Source: Calditrichota bacterium
GTDB lineage: Bacteria > Zhuqueibacterota > Zhuqueibacteria > JANLFK01 > Oleimicrobiaceae
DNA length: 35,402 nucleotides
NCBI GenBank assembly: GCA_014359355.1
Contig: JACIZP010000187.1
Span: 1-35,402 of the forward strand
Direction of reading: 5' to 3'
Shown here: positions 1 through 6,964 of the stretch, piece after piece
Layout of the letters: every line of letters starts with the position of its first letter
How positions within the stretch are numbered: the first letter of the stretch is position 1
The notes under the pieces: generated by a model
Told to the model about the DNA's origin: nothing
Seen by the model: only the letters and a program-made list of their open reading frames with translations
The model's database searches: none
Translations under genes and position numbers: made by a program

Positions 1-7
1 CATCGGC

Positions 8-652
8 TTACGCGTTGTCCGGAAGTCCATCTGCTGCCTCCTTTGGCTCGAGCAGAAGGTCCATCAGCTCTGTAGAGGTTTCCGACATCTCGAACACGAA
101 ACGCTCGACTTTGCCCTGCAGCCAATTGTAGAAGATCAACGCCGGTATACCGACACTCAGGCCCGCGGCGGTGGTAATGAGCGCCTCCCAAATGCCCCCG
201 GCCAGCACGCTCGCGTCCACATTGCCGCCGTGCACTTGCACCTGCATGAACGCGCGGATCATGCCGGTCACGGTGCCCAGGAAACCAAGCAACGGCGCGA
301 TGGCAGCAATGGTGCCTAACACGCCCAGATACTTTTCCAAGAAGTATATTTCCCGCCGTCCTGCGCTCTCGATTGCCTCCTTGATCTCCTGGCGCGGCCG
401 CTTGATCTTCTCCAGACCGGCTTTGGTAATGCCGGCAATGGGACCGGGCGTCTTCTTGCACAAGGCAATCGCCCCATCGAGGTCCTTGCGCAAGAGCAGG
501 TACTTGATCTGCAGCACAAAGGTGCCGCTCTTGATACGGATCTTGCGCAGCGTCACCAGCCTCTCAATGAGAATCGCCACAGCGATGATGGAGCAGAGCA
601 CGATGGGGATCATCAGCACCCCGCCCTTAAGCACGATGTCGAAGAGCGTCAT
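8..652 (-). CDS. exbB: MotA/TolQ/ExbB family proton channel
   Basis: A 214-residue inner-membrane proton-channel subunit that, with an ExbD partner, would energise a TonB-type or Tol-type periplasmic process. Three hydrophobic segments are visible at about residues 10-30, 108-135 and 150-178. The family signature is present: a Gly/Pro-rich APLLGFLGTVTGM stretch in the second segment and an ITTAAGLSVGIPALIFYN stretch in the third. Start ATG at 652 follows GGAGGTG at 4-base spacing. It is the third gene of a minus-strand operon behind the TPR and barrel genes, 37 bases after the barrel stop. Five bases past its own stop an ATG occupies positions 3..1, which may start an ExbD-like gene outside the window. 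A paralogue lies at 15548-16195. Confidence 0.93.
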   Translation of the reverse strand: MTLFDIVLKGGVLMIPIVLCSIIAVAILIERLVTLRKIRIKSGTFVLQIKYLLLRKDLDGAIALCKKTPGPIAGITKAGLEKIKRPRQEIKEAIESAGRREIYFLEKYLGVLGTIAAIAPLLGFLGTVTGMIRAFMQVQVHGGNVDASVLAGGIWEALITTAAGLSVGIPALIFYNWLQGKVERFVFEMSETSTELMDLLLEPKEAADGLPDNA

Positions 653-689
653 GTCACCTCCGCCGGTCTATCCTACTTGTGTTGTCCCA

Positions 690-2441
690 CTACCACGTCG
701 CAAAAGCCCCTGCCAGAATGGTCAGCCCCATCTCGGGATATCCTTGCCATCGCTCGTAGCTGCGATTGGCAAGGTTTTCTCCCTGCACAAACAGAGAAAC
801 GCGCCTGTTGAGCTGGTGGGTCACCGCGCAGCCCAGCAGAGCATACGGTTTGAGCTTCGCCTGGCGCGCCAAATCCGCCGTTCGGCTGCTCATAACATCA
901 CTGCGCAACTCGAGGCGCGTGCGTTCGCGCCAACGGTAGCTCACACTCACCGGGAGTCGGCGATGAGCAACGTAGGGAAGGTCCACCGCTCCAGGCATTT
1001 GCGCAAGGCGGAATGAGTCGCTGTACAGGGCATAGCGCGCCTCGATGCTGAGGTTGGCTGTCGGTTCTCCACGGGCGACCAACGTGGCGTGATTGATGCT
1101 GACATCTGGAACAATTCCCACGGTGAACAGGCCGCTGGCTGGATCACGTTGCCAGTACCACTGGTCCTTCATCCAGGAGCGACCCACCCGAGCCTGAAAG
1201 ACTAACTGCGAAGCCACTCGCCATTCGGCGCCAACGGCCAGCGCGAATTTGGTGAGCGCCGGCTGCAAAAGCAGACTGGGGGCATGATAAGGGTTCTCAG
1301 CGCGGCGTTCCATGAGCGTCCAATAGTCATAGCCGCGGCAAAGTTCCAGCGTGACCCCAAGCCCTGGCGAAGGTGTCACCCAAAGTCGCCCGGCCACACT
1401 CAGCGCAGATCCTCGTCCTCCTGCTGGAGAAGAGACGCCTTGAAAACCGAACCCCACGTAGGCGTGACCACGGGAGAAGACCTCGCGAGCCACGCCGCAC
1501 TCACCTTGGACAAAAGAGCTTTGCTGAGTGCCGGCTGTCTCTTCTGGCCGATATCCCTCGCTCAGGTAACTGATCTTGGTCAGCAGTTCGGTGGTCCCGA
1601 GCCGAAAAGCTGCTTCAGTCTCAAGGCGGTGTAGAGCATCAGACACACGACTCAGCCGTGCACCCAGTGTGTCGTCGCTGCTCCGCAACGAGGCATATTC
1701 ATAGGCCACGCGGAGCTGGCCACGGTCTCCAAGACCGAACTCAAGGCCCGTGCCTACGGTAACCGTTGAGGCATGTCGTTCCGGTCTCAGGGCCCTGGCT
1801 GTGTCGGGTAGGGTAGCTCCGGGGAGCCCGTAGCCGGCCTGGCAGATGTCCACGTGGGCGCGTGCAGTCCCACGCGGAGAGAAGGGGTAAGTGGCCCTTC
1901 CCCCCAGGTCCAAAATCGCATAGTGGCCATTCTCTACCGCGCCGTCGCTGCGGTGGAACGAGATCTCGGCGCCATAGTTCACCAGGCGCCGAGCTCCCCG
2001 ATAGAGGGCAGCGACATTTGCCGTCCAATAGCTCCCGCCCTCAGCCCGCAGGAGCAGCGACCTGGCCTCCGGCCTGCTCGCGGCGAGAAGCTCGTGCGGA
2101 GCCGCCGCAACCACCGTGGAGGTAAGAGGCTCGCGCTCCTCCTGGTGTTGATAGGCGATCGCCGGCTTTCCCTCTACGGCCAACTTCTGACCCGGCAGTC
2201 GCAGACTTGTGTCCCTCCCATAGACGAGCACCTCGGGGAGTTCCCACTGCGGGAGTTCTGCCGGTGTGCGCACGGAGTCGGGGGGGACAAAAGGAAGGAT
2301 CGCGGGCATTTCTTTCTGGGTCTGGGCCCACACCGCAGTACCGACACCGGCTCCCAAAATGGCGCAGGTAAGTCCCAGGGCCATCGCACCGCGCAGCGCA
2401 CTCAACTTCGACTCGGTTCTCCTCTGGGTTTCGGCCCTCAT
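690..2441 (-). CDS. TonB-dependent-receptor-like outer-membrane barrel lacking a plug
   Basis: A 583-residue predicted outer-membrane beta-barrel. It has an N-terminal signal peptide (hydrophobic core about residues 17-38, cleavage probably after VWA). A short segment ELPEVLVYG near residues 67-75 resembles the TonB-box and start of TonB-dependent receptors. The rest is alternating amphipathic strands, and the C-terminus (GENLANRSYERWQGYPE, ending in a terminal aromatic Trp) matches the last strands of TonB-dependent receptors. The roughly 120-residue plug domain expected after the TonB box is not there: the barrel seems to begin at once. The start ATG overlaps the upstream TPR stop as ATGA (2438-2441), so translation is coupled. 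The ligand cannot be told. It could also be a non-receptor porin that kept only the receptor's barrel fold. Confidence 0.75.
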   Translation of the reverse strand: MRAETQRRTESKLSALRGAMALGLTCAILGAGVGTAVWAQTQKEMPAILPFVPPDSVRTPAELPQWELPEVLVYGRDTSLRLPGQKLAVEGKPAIAYQHQEEREPLTSTVVAAAPHELLAASRPEARSLLLRAEGGSYWTANVAALYRGARRLVNYGAEISFHRSDGAVENGHYAILDLGGRATYPFSPRGTARAHVDICQAGYGLPGATLPDTARALRPERHASTVTVGTGLEFGLGDRGQLRVAYEYASLRSSDDTLGARLSRVSDALHRLETEAAFRLGTTELLTKISYLSEGYRPEETAGTQQSSFVQGECGVAREVFSRGHAYVGFGFQGVSSPAGGRGSALSVAGRLWVTPSPGLGVTLELCRGYDYWTLMERRAENPYHAPSLLLQPALTKFALAVGAEWRVASQLVFQARVGRSWMKDQWYWQRDPASGLFTVGIVPDVSINHATLVARGEPTANLSIEARYALYSDSFRLAQMPGAVDLPYVAHRRLPVSVSYRWRERTRLELRSDVMSSRTADLARQAKLKPYALLGCAVTHQLNRRVSLFVQGENLANRSYERWQGYPEMGLTILAGAFATW

Positions 2442-5398
2442 TTCTTCAGCAGTGCCTCCAGCCGCTCGTTTGCCTTTGACGCCAGGGGATGACCAGAATG
2501 GCTGACGACCAGCTCCTGGTAGAGCTTCTTTGCATCCTGATAACGAGCAAGGTTCTCGTAGGCTTCGGCGGCCCCGAAAATCGCCTTTGCCACCCAGTCG
2601 CGCTCACTGGGGTAGAGGTATTTCACCTTCAGAAACTCCGTGACCGCCTGTGTTGGGCTCCCCATACGCGAGTAGCACTCGCCGGTCAGGTACTGCGCCT
2701 CGGCGGCGACGGCGGCTGTGGCAGCCAGGCTCGGCACCCCTTCCAATTCTCGCAGCGCGTTGGGATAGCGTTTGAGCGCCAGGTAGACGTTGGCCAGCCC
2801 AACTCTGGCGCGCGCCTCACCGTCACCGCCAGCAAAGCGTTTCTTCGCTTCCTCGAGCTGGCTCTGGGCAGCCTGATAGTCCCCAGCCTGCAAGTGGCAG
2901 TACCCAATCTGGGTTGCCGCCTGCGCCGCAAAGGGGCTATTGGGAAAGGCATCTATCAACTGTTCGAGGTTTTGTATAGCTTCTGCGGAGTTTCCTTTGG
3001 CAAGCTGCCATTCGGCCAGACGCAATAGGGCCTCGGGCGCACGGGCGCTCTGGGGAAACTCCTGCCACTGCCGCTGCATCGCCTGCGTGGCCGCTGTTTC
3101 ATCCCCCCGCTGATGGTGGCTCAACCCCACCCAATACCAGCTTTCTTGTGCCTGTTCCGAAGCGGGAAAGCGTTCACGCAGTGCGGCGAATTCCCCTGCA
3201 GCGGCGGCATAGTTCTTCATGTTGTAGTACAGCTCCGCCTTGCGAAACTGTATGGCGGCCGCAGCAGCGGGGTCTTTGACCTTCCGCAGGTAGGTGTCGG
3301 CCACTGCTATCGCTTCGTCCGATTTGCCCTGCTGCACCAGCGCCCACTGGATGCCGCTCACCGCATCGTCCACGAAGCGGCTTTGGGGGAAGCGCTCGAT
3401 GAGGCTCTGATACTGGCTTATGGCTTCGTCATAACGGCCCTGATTGTAGTAGCAGTCGCCAATGGCGTATGTCGCCTCCTCAGCCCACTGACTGTTCGGG
3501 AAGCGGGTGGCCACCAGTTGAAATGAGGCAATGGCCTGCTGGTAGTCGCCGGCGCGGAATTGCGCCCTGCCGACCATGAACTGCGCCTCTGGAGCCAGGG
3601 GGCTCTCTGGCCACTGTCTCACCACGCGGTCGAAGGCGGCCACTGCTGCGGGCAGGTCTTCGCTGCGATAGTAGCAGTGCCCCACCTGGAGCTGTGCCTC
3701 AGCGGCTACTTGGGCCTTTGGGCATTGGTCAGCCACCCAAGAATAGCTGCGGATGGCCGCCGCATAGTCCTTGAGGTTGAAATAGGCGTCACCCTGCCGC
3801 AGTTTAGCATCGCAGCGCATCGCCCCCGGCGGTGCAGCCGCAAAGGCGCGCTCGAACTGCCGGGCCGCTTCGGCATACTGCCCCAACTTGAACGTGGCCC
3901 AGGCGCTGCCGTACAAGGCTTCGGCTGTGTGCTTTCCTCTGGGGTAATCGGCGAGCAACGTGCGATACAGGGACCCGGCCTGGACATAGTCGCCGGCTGC
4001 ATACACCGCCTCGGCTTTCCAGAATAGCGCCTCCTGGGCCAGCTCAGGATCCGGAGAGGCGACAAGCACTGAATCCAAAGACGCTGCAGCTTCCAGATGG
4101 CGGCCCAGACGATGCTGCAGCCATCCGATCTTCAGCCGTGCGCGCGCCTTGAGCGTGGGGCTCACGGAAGAGGCGAGCGCCTCCTGGTAGGCCTGAAGCG
4201 CCCGACCTGACTCGCCCTCGCCAAGATAACACTCGCCCACCATGTACCATGCTTCCGCCGCTACGGGAGAGCGGGGAAACGCGGTGACAATGCGCTGATA
4301 TTGCTCCCTGGCCGACGCTATCCTCTGAGCAGAAAAATCGAGGGTGGCCAGCTCAAAGAGCGCCCGAGGGGCATAATCGCTGGCCGAGTGCACATCGGCA
4401 ACCGACCGGAAGAGCCGCCTTGCTTCGGACGTGTCGCCGAGCGCCTGGCGGCACTTCCCCGCCTGAAAAGCTGCAGCCGGGACCAACGGGCTCTGCGGGA
4501 GGTGGGTGATAATATGCCGAAATGCTGCCTCCGCCTCGACAAAGGCCTTTTGCTCGTAATGCACCGAACCCAGGCCATAGTAGGCACGGTCAACCATGTC
4601 GCCGCCCACGGTTGGGTCAAGCAGCGCCGAAAAGGCGGCCACTGCCTCCCGGGACCGTCCCAGGCGAGCCAGAGCATCGGCAATCGTCAGGCGGGCCTGA
4701 ACGGCAAGTTTGTGGGTGGCGTGGTCGCGGAGAGCTGCGGAGAGATTGTCCACGGCCAGTTCATATTCGCCCTTGCCGAACGCCACGAAGCCGAGGCGAA
4801 AACGCGCCGTGGCTGCCAACGCGTGCTTAGGATATTCACGCGCCAGCTTCTGGTAGGCCTTCGTTGCGCTGTCCCACTGCCCACGCTCTTCCTCCACCCA
4901 GCCGATGGAATAGAGGGCATAGGGAGCCAGCTCGCCCTGGGGGTCTGCTGCGTAGGCGCGGCCGTACTGCTCGAGAGCTTTTTCCGGCTGCTGCAACTTG
5001 TACAGCGTCTCGCCCAGCCAGTACCGGCCTTCGGCGACCAGCTTTTCATCCGGAGAGCGTTCCAGGAAGCCGCGCAGGTTTCGCTCAGCCTGCCCATACT
5101 CCCCTTTCTGGTAATAGGCCTGCCCTATACGGAGCATGCCCCGCGCGCGGAACTGCGTGGCAGGGAACTGTGTAGCCAGCGCCGTGTATTCGGTGATGGC
5201 GCGAGAGTATTCGCCCTGCTGGAAGAACGACTCGGCTAAAAGGTAGCGCGCCTCGGGCACGCGGTCGCTTTGCGGGTAGGTACGCAAGAATTTCTGCAGC
5301 TCGCCAACGGCCAGATCGTACAGGCCGTCGGCGAAGAGTCCCTTGGCGGTGGCAAAGGACCTCTGCTCGTCAGATACAGGCACCTGACCTTGCCCCAT
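2438..5398 (-). CDS. Giant tetratricopeptide-repeat protein
   Basis: A 986-residue protein made almost wholly of TPR units of about 36-38 residues, about two dozen in all. The repeats carry the usual pattern (for example YYQKGEYGQAERNLRGFLERSP, and AQYLTGECYSRMG near the C-terminus). Their periodic Tyr-Pro-Ser-Pro style loops resemble the YbgF/BamD group, which works in the periplasm in envelope assembly. The gene is coupled to the barrel gene by an ATGA overlap and precedes ExbB, so a periplasmic scaffold role for this barrel/ExbB system is a fair inference. The ATG at 5398 is the first in-frame start after a TAA, and it gives a product without a signal peptide. The natural gene very probably started at the ATG at 5473 (see separate entry and promoter at 5607-5635). 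Confidence 0.85.
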   Translation of the reverse strand: MGQGQVPVSDEQRSFATAKGLFADGLYDLAVGELQKFLRTYPQSDRVPEARYLLAESFFQQGEYSRAITEYTALATQFPATQFRARGMLRIGQAYYQKGEYGQAERNLRGFLERSPDEKLVAEGRYWLGETLYKLQQPEKALEQYGRAYAADPQGELAPYALYSIGWVEEERGQWDSATKAYQKLAREYPKHALAATARFRLGFVAFGKGEYELAVDNLSAALRDHATHKLAVQARLTIADALARLGRSREAVAAFSALLDPTVGGDMVDRAYYGLGSVHYEQKAFVEAEAAFRHIITHLPQSPLVPAAAFQAGKCRQALGDTSEARRLFRSVADVHSASDYAPRALFELATLDFSAQRIASAREQYQRIVTAFPRSPVAAEAWYMVGECYLGEGESGRALQAYQEALASSVSPTLKARARLKIGWLQHRLGRHLEAAASLDSVLVASPDPELAQEALFWKAEAVYAAGDYVQAGSLYRTLLADYPRGKHTAEALYGSAWATFKLGQYAEAARQFERAFAAAPPGAMRCDAKLRQGDAYFNLKDYAAAIRSYSWVADQCPKAQVAAEAQLQVGHCYYRSEDLPAAVAAFDRVVRQWPESPLAPEAQFMVGRAQFRAGDYQQAIASFQLVATRFPNSQWAEEATYAIGDCYYNQGRYDEAISQYQSLIERFPQSRFVDDAVSGIQWALVQQGKSDEAIAVADTYLRKVKDPAAAAAIQFRKAELYYNMKNYAAAAGEFAALRERFPASEQAQESWYWVGLSHHQRGDETAATQAMQRQWQEFPQSARAPEALLRLAEWQLAKGNSAEAIQNLEQLIDAFPNSPFAAQAATQIGYCHLQAGDYQAAQSQLEEAKKRFAGGDGEARARVGLANVYLALKRYPNALRELEGVPSLAATAAVAAEAQYLTGECYSRMGSPTQAVTEFLKVKYLYPSERDWVAKAIFGAAEAYENLARYQDAKKLYQELVVSHSGHPLASKANERLEALLKK

Positions 5399-5473
5399 GG
5401 ATGCCGCAGCCAGGCACAGTTAGGCTACGATGGGGAGCATCAGGCGACTTGTCTTGTGTTCTCCTCTTTCCAT
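5399..5473 (-). pseudogene. Signal-peptide segment of the TPR gene, interrupted by in-frame TAA
   Basis: In frame with the TPR gene, 25 codons lie between an ATG at 5473 and the ATG at 5398. They read MERGEHKTSRLMLPIVA, stop, LCLAAAS. Ignoring the stop, this is a textbook signal peptide: a basic n-region, hydrophobic core and small residues before the mature N-terminus. The TAA sits in the middle of the hydrophobic core. It may be a real nonsense mutation that makes the TPR protein cytoplasmic or lost, or a single-base sequencing or assembly error. A sense codon such as TTA in place of TAA would restore the reading frame. Confidence 0.7.
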
Positions 5474-5606
5474 GAATCTCCCAGCCTTCCGCGGTTTTCC
5501 TGAGGCGATATCTGGGCGACGACTCTCTGCGCCTTTTACGTGTGCCTTTCCTCTTGGTTCCCCATGCCGCTTCTACCGGCGGCCCGACCACCCTTTTCGA
5601 CTGGCA

Positions 5607-5635
5607 AATATAGGAAATTTTCCTGGTTCGGACAA
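5607..5635 (-). promoter_or_regulatory. Promoter of the TPR-barrel-ExbB operon
   Basis: On the minus strand, TTGTCC (5635-5630) is followed after exactly 17 bases by TATATT (5612-5607), a good sigma-70 pair. Transcription would start near 5600, about 125 bases before the ATG at 5473, which supports the longer, signal-peptide-containing gene model. Confidence 0.7.
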
Positions 5636-5639
5636 AGGG

Positions 5640-6000
5640 ATTTGCGGACTGGCGAGGCGCACTTCAATCCCGGCGGACCAACGCCAGGCAGAGCCCGGAG
5701 GGGGGCGTCTACCGCCCGTGGGAGGAATGCGACTTGCGTTGAGAAACGCCCTCCCCTCACTCAGGTGTGGCAAAGGCGCGCATCTCATCCTCCTGCGACA
5801 CGGCAGTGACAGTTGGCAACCCTCGCTTCGGCGAAGCGCGGAAATGGACAGCCGGCTGCCGCAACGCAGTGAGCGTTATGCGGCGTTCACCAGGCACCGC
5901 TCATAAGGACGGGCGCCCACAGGGCGAGCGCGGCTCGCTGGCTCTTCGGGCACGAGAGGGGTGCGGGACCTGGCCTCGGAGGTGCCTTTTCCCACTTTTT
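5640..6000. other. Gene-free stretch with two strong hairpins
   Basis: About 360 bases between the divergent TPR and thi4 promoters hold no ORF with a ribosome site or recognisable protein. Two compact hairpins lie side by side. CGCTTC/GAAGCG with a GGC loop spans 5824-5838. GCCGCAACGC with GCGT(TA)TGCGGC around an AGTGA loop spans 5858-5884. Neither has a T-run, so they are not intrinsic terminators. I see no match to thiamine-riboswitch core motifs, RNase P, SRP RNA or a tRNA. It could encode a structured RNA or be a decayed gene. Confidence 0.35.
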
Positions 6001-6006
6001 TTCCTC

Positions 6007-6035
6007 TTGACCTGCTCACCAACTTTCTATATCTT
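6007..6035 (+). promoter_or_regulatory. Promoter of thi4
   Basis: TTGACC (6007-6012), 17 bases, then TATCTT (6030-6035). The predicted start of transcription near 6042 leaves a leader of only about 30 bases before the GTG at 6075, too short for a thiamine riboswitch. Confidence 0.65.
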
Positions 6036-6074
6036 TCCTCAGTCGTTTTTGGGACCGTTCGACAAGGAGTTGCC

Positions 6075-6848
6075 GTGGAGATCAGAGAGACGCTGGTTAG
6101 CGAAGCGATTATTCGCACCTATGAGGAGCGCCTCCTGGCGGCCTTGGACAGCACCGTCGCCGTGGTAGGAGGCGGGCCGGCAGGCCTTATGACGGCCATC
6201 CGCCTGGCAGGCAAAGGGATCAAGACTACGCTCTTCGAGCGACGGCTCAGCCTTGGTGGCGGGATGTGGGGGGGAGGCATCGGGCGCAACGTCATCGTCG
6301 TGCAGGAGCAAGCCAAGCGCATCCTCGACGAGTTCCGCATAAAGAACAAGCCGTATGCGGCGGGCTATTACGTGGCCGACTCCATTGAGGCGGTGTGCAA
6401 ATTGGGAGCCGCTGCCAAGGACGCCGGCGCCGAGATTCTCACCCTCTTCAGCGTCGAGGACGTAATGGCGCAGGAAGGGCAGATCCGCGGCTTGGTCATC
6501 ACGCGCACGCCCATCGAGCAGGCAGGGCTCCATGTGGACCCCATCGCCGTCAGTTGCACCTATATCGTCGATGCCACCGGCCATGCGGCAGAGGTCGCCC
6601 ACATCGTGGGCAAGAAGGTTGGACCGCTGCGCACTGCCAGCGGCACGCCCCAAGGGGAGAAGGCGATGGCCGCCGCGGCGGGCGAGCAGTTTGTCGTGGA
6701 GCATGCGGGCGAAGTGTATCCCAATGTCTACGTTGCAGGCATGGCTGTCGGGGCCGTGTTCGGCGGGCCACGCATGGGCCCCATCTTCGGCGGCATGCTC
6801 CTGAGCGGCGAACGGGTTGCCGAGCTGATTGCCGCGCGACTGAGCTAA
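6075..6848 (+). CDS. thi4: Thi4-family thiazole synthase, sulfide-dependent (His) type
   Basis: Makes the adenylated thiazole carboxylate precursor of thiamine from NAD and glycine, with sulfur. The 257-residue product has the dinucleotide-binding VVGGGPAGL at residues 30-38, a glycine-rich GGGMWGGG at 61-68, and the C-terminal GPRMGPIFGGMLLSG flavin-family signature. At residue 153 (GLHVDP) it carries histidine where plant and fungal Thi4 carry the sacrificial cysteine. Archaeal His-type enzymes are catalytic and use free sulfide and iron, so this enzyme is expected to need anoxic, sulfide-containing conditions. GTG at 6075 is chosen over the ATG at 5961 because AAGGAG ends five bases before it, the promoter lies between the two, and the length then fits the family. 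No other thiamine gene is nearby. Confidence 0.93.
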   Translation: MEIRETLVSEAIIRTYEERLLAALDSTVAVVGGGPAGLMTAIRLAGKGIKTTLFERRLSLGGGMWGGGIGRNVIVVQEQAKRILDEFRIKNKPYAAGYYVADSIEAVCKLGAAAKDAGAEILTLFSVEDVMAQEGQIRGLVITRTPIEQAGLHVDPIAVSCTYIVDATGHAAEVAHIVGKKVGPLRTASGTPQGEKAMAAAAGEQFVVEHAGEVYPNVYVAGMAVGAVFGGPRMGPIFGGMLLSGERVAELIAARLS

Positions 6849-6964
6849 GTTTTCCCCTGCAAAACTGTTTTTCTGAGGACCCAGCCGCAGGATCATACCT
6901 GTGGCGTTGGGCCCTCCTTCACGCTCCCGCTATGCAGCTTCGTTCATCTTGGTCAGCGAAGGCA

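Noticed and set aside
5855-5885. Integron attC-like site (AACGC ... GCGTTA)
   Set aside because: Stem is too short and the flanking seven-base core sites do not match; no integrase or cassette nearby.
5640-6074. Thiamine-pyrophosphate riboswitch upstream of thi4
   Set aside because: The CUGAGA and ACCUGA core motifs are missing in the right order, and the promoter at 6007-6035 leaves only a leader of about 30 bases.
6395-6964. N-terminal extension of the activase ORF across thi4
   Set aside because: That part is a shadow frame of thi4 with arginine/alanine-rich nonsense; the activase fold begins at ATG 6965.
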